Notes under the pieces: generated by a model
The model's input: only the letters and a program-made list of their open reading frames with translations
Told to the model about the DNA's origin: nothing
The model's database searches: none
Made by a program: the position numbers and the translations under genes
In this document: piece after piece, positions 21,533 to 34,955 of the stretch
How positions within the stretch are numbered: position 1 is the stretch's first letter
Layout: each line of letters opens with the position of its first letter
NCBI GenBank assembly: GCA_033439795.1
Contig: JAUTDP010000002.1
Location: 2,108,001 to 2,172,000 of the forward strand
Direction of reading: 5' to 3'
DNA length: 64,000 bases
DNA from: Sordaria brevicollis
Lineage: Eukaryota; Ascomycota; Sordariomycetes; Sordariales; Sordariaceae

Positions 21533-23350
21533 GTACCTAGCATGATCCCGAAAGCTGATTTCTAAGGTAGGTACCTTAAGGTAACGCAAGCCGCAAGAGT
21601 AGTGAGGAAGGGGCAGCACATAGATGAGCAAGGGTTCCTGGTCCGATTTCGAATGCTCGGTATGGATTAGCACCACAAGAGCGAGAGATACACGGATTCT
21701 GTAGCAAAATGCTGCGCGTAATTGGCCAACGAATTACAACATGGATGTCGCACAAAGGGGGAAAAAAAAGCAACCCCGAGAAAAAAAGGTGTGGCAGATG
21801 GAAACAGTCACAGTCCATAGCGGAACTTTGTCCTGATATCCACAAGGTACAGTGGGCCGTGGTGAGTGGTTTTCTCCTTTCTCTGTGTCCCCATTCGGCA
21901 CCAAGTCCAGCGGAGCTCGGGGCCCCAGAGAACTGGGGAGGCCGAAGGAAGGGACTCCCATGTAAGCACAGAGTTGCATTGACTATTCGAAGCAAATACT
22001 CGAGGGAAACGCAGGCACGGTAGCGCGTACGTAGGCAATTTTCGGGCTATGTAAATGGCCAAATCCAAACAGGTGCCGAAAGGAAACTTCGGGCTCGGAG
22101 TTTACCGGGCTGTTGCCCACTCGGGCATGAAATGCTGTGGGTAGTGCCGAGCGCGACTGGCTTGAAGCTCAACGCCGCGAGGTATGCCTTTGAGCTAAGA
22201 GGATACCAGACACATGGTGAATCTGGTGGTGCTTCCCCCGATTTTGGGGTTTGCGTGTTGAGAGACGTACCGCCGAGGTGCAACAGCTAGAGACAATTCC
22301 AGCTCCGAGGCCACGCACGGATCTCTATACCCTGTGATGAAGTATCCAGGAGTCTGCCCATGGCAGGCAGGTACAGGTGTACACCAGAAGGATCGGTGCT
22401 CGGGCTGGGTGGTACGTCTTGAAGTGTACGTGCACAGCTGAGACCATCCAGCCCTGTTGGAGGAAGCTAGAGCCCAAAGGGAAAGGGCCAGAGTCGCAAG
22501 ACGGGTGGTGTGTTGTTTGCGATGAGAGAGACCCCGATAAATGGAACAAGTCCAACCGCTTCGACGGGCGAGTTCGAGAACCCAAGGAATGCACGTTACA
22601 TGTGTACGTATCCAGATGGCAAATTGGCGCTTTGTGAATGGCCAATGCGCCCAGAAACGTTGTGGCGCTTGACGTGACCCAATGGAGCCGGCAAATGGCC
22701 AGCTCGTGGGGAACCCCTGAAAAGCCGCGATGCATGCTCTTCGTTTTTTACCCAAAAAAACCTAGAGGGACTAGGGAAAGCAGGGAACGGCAGGCATGCT
22801 GAACTTGCTTCAGCTTCCCAGAGCCTCACTGCCCTGGGCCCTGGAGCGGACGTGTACCTGCCGTAAACATGTTGAAGCAAGGGCATACAGAAGCATGCCT
22901 AAAAAAGCTACACCCCGGCGACGGATCTGAGAGTCCTAGGTTCATGCTCGTGATTATCGTCAGATGAGCCACCTTCAAACGAGTTCGTCTCAGAGACGGG
23001 CCAACTGTGGCTTGTGGCGACTGGCCCCCAAAGGCTGGAGAGCACATACCTCTCAGACCCGCACAATCACCGACAACACTGTTTTACATACTGCAGATTT
23101 TTCTTTGGAATCCATTGCCCGGACAAACGGGAGGAATGGTGCTGCTGAGGTTGGATTATGGATAGGGTTATAATATTTGTACGGGTCCTGATGGGATTGG
23201 GCGACGTGTGCACAGTAATGGATACTTGCTCATTGCTCAGTGCCCACAGCCTCCATCCCGGTTTCTCCGCGTCTACCCCGACCTCTCACGCACCGAAGAC
23301 GGGGGGGACGGGGGAACGGGGCCACGGAGAGTACGGGGGAGTACGGGGAT

Positions 23351-23394
23351 GAGACGGAGACGGAGACGGAGACGGAGACGGAGGGGGGGGGGGG
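23351..23394 (+). repeat. (GAGACG)n microsatellite ending in a G run
   Basis: About five copies of a 6-bp unit are followed by a run of about 12 G residues. The run is a potential site of sequencing or assembly length error. Confidence 0.85.
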
Positions 23395-25199
23395 CATGAG
23401 AGAGGAGGTCCTTCCCCTCTTTCTGGTGCTGGGTGTGATGGTTCTCACAGACTCACAGTGGCATCGGAGAAAGCAAGGTTCAAAGATAGGGACGACCGGA
23501 CAGACGGTGAGCGGTCGCGGTGGACGTGAAAAAGCGGATGGAAGTCGGACGCAGACGGAGGAGGGCGGGAGGACAGGGGAGAAGGGATGGAAGGATGGTG
23601 GTGGTGGTGGAGGCGCGCATCAGTCTAAGCAGGTACCTAGTGCTCGCGATTAGACCGCAGCGCGAGACGACCTTCAAAGACGCTGAATTTTTTTTTTGTT
23701 TTTCTCCTGGTCGCCTGTTGGAAGAAACAGGGTTGTTGTTCCTCCATCACAAGCGCGCATCTGCACTGGCGCATGGTGCATGGCAAGGGTCCCCATATCT
23801 GTGCAAAGTCTGCTCAGAAGAAGATCCGACATGCACATCCAATATCGTTGCCAACGCTCCACGGATCTCACCACGGTCCAAGCTGGTATGTACTGTGTGG
23901 ATTCAAGGCTTTCCTGTCGGGCTCCATCATTCCGAGACCCTCTCACCCTCCCAGACCTCACTCAGTGGCTGTCTTTGTGAGTGTACATATGTACACACTG
24001 TAAAGGTTAGTGTCCGTCTTTAGTCTACTACATGGGTAGGCTCGTAGTGCTGCGACCCAAATCGGCCCACCGAGAGAGACGACACTGACGACGTGCCCAT
24101 TTTGATGTTTTCCCATTCCGCAGTCAACATGATCTTCACTACCTACAAACAGTACCGAGACGAGCGAGCGAGACTACCTTCCACCTAGAATCTCAACAAG
24201 AGCCGGTGCTGACCCTGAAGATCTACACGCCGATCAAACGGAGGCCATCGGATGTACGTCCGGTGTGCAAAGAGCGCCAGCGGCACACGTGTACACTGCG
24301 TTGTGATCATTTAGGCGCTGATTTTGCACTTGTGTGGTGTTTCGTTTTCGATGACGGGAGGTTTCAAATTGTTGTTTGCAGTGTTGCGGTTTGCAAGTAC
24401 AAGTTGGGCACCTGTCGTGACGTGTATAACCTGGGCTTTGCAAGTTATACAAAGGCAAGCGCGGAAAAGTGCACCGCACCCCGCTCCATGTCTGATGCGG
24501 CTCAAACCCGGACAGATTTCGGAGAAGTCTGAGAAGCCAGGTGTTGGGCCAAGAAACAATTGGTGGGCTAAATTCTCTGTTGACAATCCTTCCGTTCCAA
24601 CCGTTTTGGGGCCACAAGAAAACCCTTGGCTGTTAGAGGTACGTACGTACGTACTCTGTAATTCTTTACCGCAACCCGACAAGAGTACTCGTCGGTTAGG
24701 TTGCACAGACCAAGGCCGTGTGGGGCCTACCTTTGGGGGCCCGCGTTCGCCAAGCCAACCTCCTCTCTTCGTCCCTCTAAGAGTCGGGAGTTTTACCTAT
24801 AATGCGCAAGCTCTATAACGCTCCAAAATCAACAATCTACCAGAACTTTATTAAACCTTCATTAATCCTTTTATAAATAACCTTATTTTGTTCGTACCGT
24901 CGAGTTCTATTTATTGTATATATTTTTACTATGCTTATCTTTAATCTAAAGGTTATATCCCGTATAGAGAAGGCCGCCCGATATTTCTTAGTAGGTTAGA
25001 TTGCGACCGTAACCCGATTTACTACGTCTCGAACTAAGGTTAATACTAAAGTTAGAAATAAGGGGAGAATTATATATAAAACCGTTAGCGAGCTTTTTAA
25101 CGTTAGCAAAACTATCGTTAAGAAATATATTATGCTCATTAGGGATAAAAAACCGTTGTTAATAGGTATAAATACTTACCGCCTAATTACGTTAACCGA

Positions 25200-25502
25200 T
25201 GTCACGGTAAAAAGGAAGGGTTTGTGATAAAATAACAATAATCCTTAATTGATAGAAAATCGTAAGATAAAGAAAAAAAGGAAAACTAATCGTATAAAAA
25301 TAGAAGCGTAGGCGGAAAGATATAAACTTTATATTCCGTATAGTAAATACATTGGGCAGGTGAATAGTAGTGCGACGTTCGCTAGTATAAATAAGTAACC
25401 TACGATAATAAATCCGTAATTCGCCCAATTCCTTAAGTAACCCAACGACCTTAGTCGTTATATAATTAATTAGGTAATTAGCGGGTAAATCGTACCGTTA
25501 TA
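25200..25502 (-). repeat. LTR (3' LTR of the nested element)
   Basis: This 303-bp LTR starts TGTCACGGTAAAAA, matching TGTTATAGTAAAAA at 31,819 with transitions only, and ends GTTATA. Confidence 0.88.
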
Positions 25503-25519
25503 TTACCCCCCCCTTTAAA

Positions 25520-28500
25520 AAGATTCGCTTCGAATTTTTCGAAAATATAATTATTTCTTCCTCCTTAACCTCCTATTATTTATTTAAATTAGTAAATTAT
25601 CCTCCTTATATTTTAATATTTCCTTATTTCGTATTATTATTATAATTTAATTTTATAATTTCCGAAGAAATTTAGCCGCTTTTAAATATTCTTTATAGTA
25701 TTCTTTTAATTTAATTATTACGTTTTTAAAATCGTTAGTAAAATATTATTCCGGGTTTAGGTTTTAATTAATTTATTTTATTTAATAAAATAATTTACTC
25801 CGGTTTATTTTTAAAACTATAATTTCCTTTATTTCGTATTCTTTATCCTTAAATACAATTTCCTTTAATAAATTTTCTAATATTTATTTTAGTAATAAAT
25901 TATTTAAAAATTTCTTTAATTTATCCGGCGGGAATTAATTAAATATTTTCTACGAAGAAGGTAATTATATTAGAAAAGCGTTACTTTTTATATTTATAAT
26001 AGGAAAATATTATTTTATTAATAGAAAATTTAATTTATTATTCGGACGGTTAATTAATTAATTCTTTTTAATAATAAAAATTCGATTTTTTACGTCGAAA
26101 TCCAATTTATATCGTTTTTTATTTATTTAAATAATTTATTTCCGTTACGTTATTTTAATATATTTCCTAATATAATCTATATATTATCGGATTTTTTTAA
26201 TAGTATCCTTAATCTTTATCGGTTTAAGCGTTCTATAAAAGGTATACTCTTTAGGTTCGTTATTATTTTCTAATCTAAGAAAGTAGGTATAAGGAATTTA
26301 AATAGGATTTCGTAAGGTTAAAAGCCCGTATTATTTTATAATAAATTATTTTATATATAATTTAAAGCCGGGATTATTTTTAATTAATTATTTTAATTAT
26401 AATTAATATAAAAGTAAAGCTTTTAATCGATTTATTCGTAAAAATTTTCAATTTATTTTAAGGTTTATAAATATCCAATAGAAATTAACGATTGATTAAT
26501 CCTAATTAGAAAGGCTAATTTTTGTAAAAAATCCGATCGAAATTATAGTCTTCTATTATTAATAAATTCCTTAAATAATTTAAAAATACGGAAAGGACCT
26601 TTATAATATAATTTATAGGCCTCCTTACCCGTAATAATTAATTTATAGGGGAATAATTAAATAATTTTCGATAAAGGGTCGATTATATTTATTAAATTAT
26701 TATAATTATATTTATCTTGAAATATTTTTTTAAAATTAATAATTAAATAATTCTAAATACTTTTAAGTACTTCAATATTTTGGAATATCCCCGGTATTTT
26801 ACTTCGAAAGTACTTTAAAGTATAGTAAATTATGTAATTAATTATATACCGGTCTACGTTATTAATTAAGTTAGGCTATTAATATTAAATTATTATTAAT
26901 TTTTATATTTTATTTCTTTTAGGGTAAACCGTCGCTAATATATTATAATAATTTTAAATTACTTTAATCTTTAGGGTACTTTTTAATATTATTAAACGGC
27001 CTTTAAAAAGTAATAATTATTCCTATAGTATTATAAATTCTACTTCCCCTTTCCGAATTTTCTCCCGATATTCTTTTAAGGAAATATCCGTTTTATTAAT
27101 TTTTAATAATTAATAAACGAATTTATAATTAATTATTATCTTTAGAAAATTTACGACGTTTAAAGTGTAAATACGGATTATATCCTCCCCCTTTTCCGCC
27201 GGTTTAAAGAATTGTATTATATATTATAATTCCTTCCTTTCCTTTTAATTTTTAATATTTTCGGATTTTTAGAATAAAGCGTCGGTTATAGTATTATCCT
27301 TATTAAATTAATATATAATTAAAAAATTATATTAGGATAGTAATTTTATTTATACCGTTTGCTTTATATTTAGTAAACGTTTAGTATTAAAGTATTTTAA
27401 TACTTTATAATTTATAATAATTATAAAGGGTTCGGTCCGTTAAAAACCGATAAATTCCGAACGCTAATATATTAAAAATTTTATAATTATTAATATTTCT
27501 TTATTATATATTAAATAATTATATTCTACGCCTTATATTATTTTCGAAAAATATATCATTAAGTATTATTTATTATTATACTTTTAAAATAAAATGTTAA
27601 TTAATACTTTATTTAACGTATTTATTTCTAATTTCGTTTCTTTATTAAAATTAAAGTAGGTTAATACGGGTATATCGGTTAAATATTATTTTAAGGTATC
27701 GAACGTTAATTAATAATCCGTAATTTAAATAAACGCTTCCCCCTTTTTTATTAATTTCGTTAATAATTTCGAAATCCTTTTATATTCCTTTACGAATTTA
27801 TAATAAAAATTATAAAAGGTTAAAAAAAATTATACTCCTTTAATTATAAATAGCTCCTTTTATCTTTTTATAACTTAAATCTTCGCCGGGTTTACCGAAA
27901 TTCTATTAATATTAATAATAAAATTTAAAAACTTCGTTTTTATAATATAAAATTCGTATTTATTTAAATCCGTTTATAAACCGGCCTATCGGAATTTTTT
28001 TAATACTTTTTTAATATAAATTTTGTATTCCTTTTCATTATCGGAGTAAATAAAAATATCGTCGATATAAACGCTATAGAAATCGTTTAAATATTTTATT
28101 AAAATATTATTAATATATTACTAAAAGGTCGAAGGTTTATTAATTAACCTAAAGGGTAGAACTTTATATTTATATACTTTATATTATATATAGAATATTA
28201 TAAATTCTTTATTGTTTAAATATATACGAATTCGGTAGAAGGCTTATCGAATATTAATTTTAATAAAAATTTTAATTCTTATAATATAGGTTAAAATTTC
28301 TTCGATAAGAGGGAATAAATAATAGTTTTTTCGAGTAATTTTATTTAATTTTTGATAATTTATATAGAAGTGGAACTTCCTATTAATTTTAAGTATAAAG
28401 AGAATAAGGGCGGTTTACGGGGTTAAATTATTTTCGATAAATCTTTTATTTAAATTTTTTATAATATAAAGACGATAAATTTTTAATTCGTTTATATTTA

Positions 28501-31500
28501 TTTTATATAATAGGTTATAGCCTAAATCTTTTAGGTTAATTCTTTTTTAAAAACGAATCCGGTAATTATTATTCTTTAATTCCGGTAGGGTATCCGACCG
28601 TTTTTTGTTAAAAACGTTTTCGTATTTATAATATCGAGCCAATATACGTTTTAAAATTTATTTTTATTCCTCCGGGTCGAAATTATTAAAATATTCTTAA
28701 TTTTTATATTCTTCGATAAACCGGTCGATTTTATATAGGTTCATTATTTTTAAATATTTTTTTTTTATTATTTATATAAGGGTTATTAATTTAATAATAA
28801 TTATATCTAGTAACCGCTCTTTATATTAAATAATTCCCCTCTTTTATTTAAAATACCTTTAATCGTCTTTTTTTATTTTATTATTAAAATTATTTCCTTA
28901 AAACTATTCCTTGAAATACTTCAAATTATTTTTAAAGTTTTTTTTTTATTCTTTTAGGACCTCCGTTAATACTTTTTTTAATTTTTGGGGGGGTAGAAGT
29001 AATTCGTTTTATAACGTTTATTCTATAGCCTCCTATATTTTTTAAACGGGATCTTTATTCTTTCTATTAATTTTTATTCTTAAAAGGATATTAATAATTA
29101 ATCGTTCGTTTTTCTTTATAAGGGTTTATAGGGTATTTTCGAATTTTCGGATTTAACGATATACCGCCGTTCCGTTATATCGTTTTTTATTTTTTTTCTT
29201 TATTAATTATTCTCTACGGACGATATTTTTTTAATATTTTAGGTTAATAAATTAACCTTCGAGGTCGTTAATATAAATATTCTTTATTTAATTTAAATTT
29301 ATAGGCTAATCGTTATTAAATAATAATTTCTTATATAAATAATTAATTATAACGTTATAATATTCGAATTAAATACGGCCAATTATTATATTATAATAAA
29401 TATCGGCGACGATTAATTATTCGTTACGAACGGTACGGTTTTATATTATAATATTCGTTTTTAAAGCGGTCGTAATTTTCTTATTATCATTTCCGGCGAA
29501 AGGGCCTCCTATATTAATAGGGTCGAAATCGCTCTTAATTTCGAATTTAAAAAGTCGTTATAAACGGTCGATTATTACTTAATTGATAAAATAAAAATAA
29601 TAGCTCCTAAATTTATAATAGCTTTTTTAATAATAATTATAATTTTATTACTATTTATGAAAGCGAATATAATAAAAGGGTTTCCTCCTAAATAATTATA
29701 TAGAAAATTTCTATTTATATTATTAAACGCTTTTCTTTATCGTTAATATATAAATTTCTTTAAATAGGAGTTTATTTTATTTAAGGTAATTAATTTTTCG
29801 ATTTATCCTTTTCTTTACCCTTATCCTCCTTTTTATTTTTAATATTATAACGAATATATATAAATTAAAAGTAGGTACGGTAATTTATCGTAGTAGGGCG
29901 GTTATTAGAATTAAATTTCTTAAGGTAATTTTTAGTACAATATTTTTATTCCTTATAAATAAAATATATTCCCTTACGGAATATATTATCGATTTCCTCC
30001 TTAATTAGGTTTTTATTATTACTATTAATATTAGAATTATTTCTAATCGAAGAAGAGCTTCTTCTTTTATTAATATTACTATTATTTTTATTATTATTTC
30101 TATAATTATAATTATTCGAATTCGAAGAAGATAATATAGTAGTCCGTTTAATTACCTTTTATATATAAGTAATTTATTTAGTAATTTTAATATATCCGTC
30201 GAAATCGACCGTATTTAGGGTAATATATAAGGTTATTCCTATTTAGAGGTTAATAAATAGGCGATAATAGAAAGTTTCCTTTTAATTCGATTATAGAATT
30301 TAATATTCGTTAATAAGACGAATAAATTTGTTCTTAAAAATATGAAAATTATTTTAATATATATAAAGTTTTTCGAATTCTTCGATCGTTTAATAAATAA
30401 CGTTAGGATTATATATTAGCGTTTAAAGTAATTTATTAAAGCCTTCGAAAAATTAATTTAATTTGGGTAAATATTATATAAATACGGTTATAAATTTTTA
30501 ACGGCGTAATTAATTAAAGGATTTTCGATATATATTTATTTAATTTTATCGTTAATAAAATAATCCGAATTGACTATTAATTTATTAATTATAATATAAT
30601 ACTATATTTCGAAAATAATAGTATTTTTATTCTTATTAATATAGAAAATAGGAGGGTTTAAAATTTTAGGAAATTTTCCGCTAATAGTAATAATAAAAGC
30701 GCCGTTTAGAATTGTATTACGATATATCGAATTACGAATAATATTAGCGATTATTTAATTTAAAGTTTAAATCTTTTTATCCTTAGCTATAATAATAATT
30801 ATTAAATCTTTTATTATTTCCTTATTGGAATTAGTAGGTTTCTTACTTTATTAATAGTTATTATTATTATAATTAGTTTTAAAGTTGGAAATATCGAAAT
30901 CGGGAGTAATATTTTAAATAATAAGGGTACGATATTTAATTCGGTTAATTTTACGGGCAATTACGTCGATATTATTAAAATAATATTAAATATTTTTATT
31001 ATTATCTTCGATAATAGTTTAAAAACAAGCCTTCTTTTTCTATTTTTCGGGTTTATAATATATACCCTTAAAGTATTAAATTTAATCGTTTAAATCTATT
31101 ATAATTTTATTAAAATAATAAATAATAATATAGAATTCTTTAAATTATTTTTTATAAGCGAATATAATAACGATATAAGCCTTTATTTTTTTAAATATAA
31201 TATTAGGATTTTTTTTAATTTCGGCGATAAAATCTTCAATTTTTATTAAATTTCTATATCCTTCGGGCTACGGATCTTTATATTAAAATAAGGGATTAAA
31301 CGGAAAGTAGGGTCCTTTTTTATTAAATATATAACGAATAATAATATTTTTAATTTTATTTTCTAAATCTTCTTCGATATATTCCTTCGTATTAAAAAAA
31401 TATTAAATTTTAATTTTGGGAATTATATAGGCGTTATAATATTCGAAGGTAATAGCGTCGGGGTTATTAATTTCTTTAATAATACTTTAAACTTTTTAAG

Positions 31501-31800
31501 CCGTAAAGACGCGATAATTATTAATAAATTTGCAATTTAAATAAATTTTTATAATAAAAGTCTCTTTCTAATTTAATTTAGCTAATTCGAAATCGATTTT
31601 ATTAGCGGTTTACGCCTTTAATTTAACCGCTTCTTCCTAATTGCGCGTTATCGTTCGTTCGGTATTTTAATTATTTTATATAAATTATAATTATATAATT
31701 ATTCGGGTATTTAAATAGGGTGCGGGGGATTATTATATTGTGCGTAATTAATTGTAATCTTTTTTTAAGGTAGGATATTTTATATCGTCCCCGATGAGTA
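25520..31800 (-). pseudogene. gag-pol remnant of the nested gypsy-like element
   Basis: Minus-strand translation at 27,920-28,081 keeps an intact YIDD reverse-transcriptase box followed by IFIYSDN. At 26,521-26,690 it shows an integrase core with an Ile-Ile-Asp start (IIDPLSKII), then GKEAYKLYYKGPFRIF and a decayed DRGPQF-like block. An upstream stretch (about 26,760-26,880) may hold the zinc-binding HHCC region. The right part (29,800-31,700) would be protease and gag and is too decayed to divide. Numerous TAA/TAG codons are present. Confidence 0.78.
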
Positions 31801-31818
31801 TTGATTTAATTTTACGAT

Positions 31819-32121
31819 TGTTATAGTAAAAAAGAAGGGTTTGTAATAAAATAATAATAATTTTTAATTAATAAAAAATTATAAGATGAAGAAAAAAAGG
31901 AAAATTAATTGTATAAGAATAGAAGTGTAGGCGGAAAGATATAGGCTTTGCGTTTTATATAGTAAATGCGTTGGGGAGGTGAATAGTAATACGACGTTCG
32001 TTGATATAAATAAGTGATTTACGATAATAAGTCCGTAGTTCGCCTAGTTCCTTGAGTAACTTAACGACCTTGGTCGTTATGTGACTAGTTATGTGATTAG
32101 CGGGTGAGCCGTGCCGTTACA
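31819..32121 (-). repeat. LTR (5' LTR of the nested element)
   Basis: This is the 303-bp partner of 25,200-25,502. It ends CCGTTACA, close to the expected CA terminus, and is followed by the target duplication ATCGA. Confidence 0.88.
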
Positions 32122-34955
32122 ATCGAAGAGGAGGATAAAGCACTTAATATCGTAATTTAAATCGCTAATCGTAGCTACTTCTTTATAATTAATTCCTCCT
32201 TTATTAAGTTAATTAATTAATTAAGGGATTAAAGACTATTTCCCCTATTTATTTAATTATATTAATAATGGGTAGTTGAATAGAGGAAATAATATTTAGA
32301 ATTCGAATTTAAGGCGGCCAATTTTAAGGATGTAAAACGTATAAGCGTAGAAGGCTAGTTAAATTCCCTTAAAAATTGGTTTAAAGAGGTTGAAATTATT
32401 TATATTAATTTTAGTATTAAGGAAGAGAATATTTAAAATATAAATGAGTTTCCCTTTTAAGTAGGGGAGATTAAGGGAGTTATAAAGGTATTTGTTATTA
32501 ATTTTATTTCTTATATTATTTTGGTATAATTTCTTTATTAATTATTATAGTAATAGGTATTATTTATAAAGAATAGAGTACGTATAAGAAGGGTTATTTT
32601 TAATCCTAATAATAAAGAAAGTTTTATTACTATCGATATTATATTTGCTATAATAAAGAGTATACCCTCCTTCCTAATATTTAAAATTTAAATTATAGTA
32701 AAATTTAAATTTATTTTTTTCGTATATAATTAACATTAATTTACTTTTATTAAATTTATTTTGCTAATTAATAAATAGGTATAGGGGAATATATAAGCTA
32801 ATTATAAGGTCGATCTAAATATAATTATAATTAATATTATAATTGGATATAATAATGCCTATCGAATTATATAATAGGTTAGGTATTTCAATAAGTACTC
32901 TTTTAAGTTATTCCCCTCCTTCGATAGTTATAAAATCGAAGAATAGTTTAGTATATTATTAAATTGCCCCCTTCCCTTCGAGAAATTAGAAAAAACCATT
33001 ACGGTTACTATATTAATAAAACCGAGGGTATATAGGGTGTTATTTATAAATAAATTTAAGGCTTACGAGGACTTTAATATCCTATAGTATTATAATACCT
33101 TTAATATTATACCTATTACGTTACTTTCCTATATTAATTACGTCTTTTAACCTTTAGACGTTAGCGTATATTAAGCGGTAAAGAAGGTTTATTAGAAGGC
33201 TTTAGTGGACGAGATTGCTAATAATATTATAATAATTAGTCGTACGGTTTTTTTAAATAATTGGAAGAAGGTTAAAGAGGTTAGGTTTATACGTAGTAAT
33301 ATATATAAAGGGTAGGAAAAAATAGGGTTTTAGCCGCTTAAACCTAATATATAAAACGTTAAATAAATTCTTATATAAATTATTAAATTAATATATAAAT
33401 TATTATAAATATCCCCCTTAATTAATTACGAAAATTTATAAAAGTATAATAGGAGCCCTTATTTTTAAAACGTTTCGAAGCTATTACGCTACGTAAAGTA
33501 CTTTATACCTTCGAATCGCTAATTATTTAAAAGCGCTTTAATATCGCTAATTCCCCGTTAAAAAAGAGTATTAATAATATTAAAGTAGCGTTAAAAATCT
33601 CTATTAATAGTTAATAAATGCTATTCGATTAATAAAAATCATAATTTCGCTATATTAAAGCGGAAATATAGAAATAGAACCCGCAGCGCTATATTACTAT
33701 TAATAATAGGGCGTATACGAAGGAGGTTTTAAATACTAAAGTAACCGCTAAAGTATTATTTAATATAAAGGAAGGTTTAAAAGAAATTTAGCGAATAAAT
33801 ATAACTTTTATTAAAAAGGTCGCCTTTGAAAATAATTTTGGTTTTAAATAGTAATTACTACATAAACCTTAGGGTAAGAAAAAAAAAAGTCCTATTATTA
33901 ATAAGGTTCTTATCTTTAATAAAAACGGTTTTATATTTATTACGAAGGATGATTTACAATATAAATACGTACTATATATAAAAAAAAGATAGGATAAAAT
34001 TAAAAATAAGGGTAATAAAGTTCGTTATATTTATTTTATTAATTTATAGGGATAGGACTTCGATTTTTATATTTTTAAAATAAAGGTATAGAAAGTAGTA
34101 TAATTAAAATAGGATATAAAAGTATTTTTAGTTAACTTCGAAAACGAAGAGGATTAACGGTTTAAAAAAATAAGGAAGATTACCCTACTTTTAATATATA
34201 AAGATTACGTACTTTTTAAAATTTATAGTAAAAAGAGGGTAAAGAAAATTAGGAGGGGGAATTCCTCTTCGATAGAAATTATTTTAAGTAACGAGGTAGA
34301 AAAACTATTAAAATTCCTAACCCTATTAAAATACTTTTATTTAATTATTAAGAGGGTAATAGAAATAAGACTTTCTTTAGTAGGGCCTTTATTTATAGGA
34401 TTAACCGTATTAATACTTTACCCTCCTTTATATAAGAAGATTAAACCCCCCCCTTTTAAAAAGGGGAGGGAGAAGGCTATTATAAATTTTAAAGAGGAGG
34501 AAATTACTACGGTAATTATAATAGTAGTAAATAAGAAATTGGAAGTGCCTACTAACTATATACGGGTTATTATTATTATATTAAATGATTTTAGTAATTT
34601 TAAAGGTATTAATATAAATAAGGGTGTGGATAAGGGTAGGGAGTTTGAATTTAAATTGGAAATTATCGTATAAATAGTAGCGTATACGGGCTACCTATGG
34701 CTTTTCAATATTATAATAATATATTACGACCTTTTTTTCAATAAAAAAATAATATTACTATATAGAATTAGTCTTTACGAGTAATTTATATATTTTATCG
34801 TATTTTTTGAGTGTATTTTAGTAGAGTTGTTGTGTTGCGAGCGTTCTGGAGCGTTATAGAGCTTGCGCGTTATAGGTAAAACTCCCGACTCTCGAAGGGG
34901 ATTAAGAGAGGAGGTTGGCTGGACCTACCTATAGCACTAATACCTAACCGACGAG

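Larger units (their letters stand above)
20475..24687. other. Intergenic, mostly empty, up to the DNA transposon
   Basis: These 4.2 kb are of normal composition. The first few hundred bases include a T-rich stretch (20,758-20,800) likely to be the 3' end of the bZIP transcript. I see one doubtful short ORF (21,407), a (GAGACG)n/G-run at 23,351 and GTAC repeats at about 24,642. No gene with recognisable domains is visible in either strand. Confidence 0.5.
25200..32121 (-). mobile_element. Ty3/gypsy-like LTR retrotransposon nested in the DNA transposon
   Basis: Two 303-bp LTRs (25,200-25,502 and 31,819-32,121) are flanked by the 5-bp duplication ACCGA (25,195-25,199) and ATCGA (32,122-32,126), which differ by one RIP-type C-to-T change. 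A pyrimidine tract just inside the left LTR (25,503-25,516) marks the minus strand as coding. Minus-strand order is gag side, reverse transcriptase (box ending at 28,081), integrase (26,521-26,690), which fits Ty3/gypsy. It is heavily RIP-mutated and not autonomous. It is related in layout to the element at 2,229 but has different LTRs. Confidence 0.9.
24950..33900 (+). pseudogene. Fot/pogo-type transposase remnant (interrupted)
   Basis: Before the insertion (about 25,080-25,199) the plus strand reads as a helix-turn-helix segment (SELFNVSKTIVKKY), then TYRLITLTE. After the insertion at 32,122 the same frame continues EEDKAL, a junction typical of the CENP-B-type DNA-binding region of pogo-like transposases. 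At 33,061-33,219 the DDE domain is visible (FNIIPITL, then PLDVSVY, as in the LQPLDVGVF block of the family). The Asp of the preceding DGH-like motif has become Asn. A Lys-rich tail follows near 33,870-34,020. RIP stops and the 6.9-kb insertion leave no function. End points are approximate. Confidence 0.78.
24688..34955 (+). mobile_element. Fot1/pogo-like DNA transposon, RIP-inactivated and split by a retrotransposon
   Basis: Terminal inverted repeats begin CTCGTCGGTTAGGT at 24,688 and end with its complement at 34,955, each bordered by TA (24,686-24,687 and 34,956-34,957), the target duplication of Tc1/mariner-type elements. The inverted repeats continue inside as a second, longer matching block (24,754-24,825 against about 34,845-34,925, GTCGGGAGTTTTACC core). 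The left end carries about 30 extra bases. Without the nested 6.9-kb retrotransposon the element is about 3.3 kb. Its plus-strand transposase remnant has pogo/Fot features. The interior is RIP-mutated, but the outermost 140 bases on the left are not. Confidence 0.82.

Noticed and set aside
22195..22755. Minus-strand ORF of 186 codons
   Set aside because: No recognisable domain, Trp/Cys/His-rich odd composition, no intron signals at plausible places and overlapping ORFs in other frames. Judged chance.
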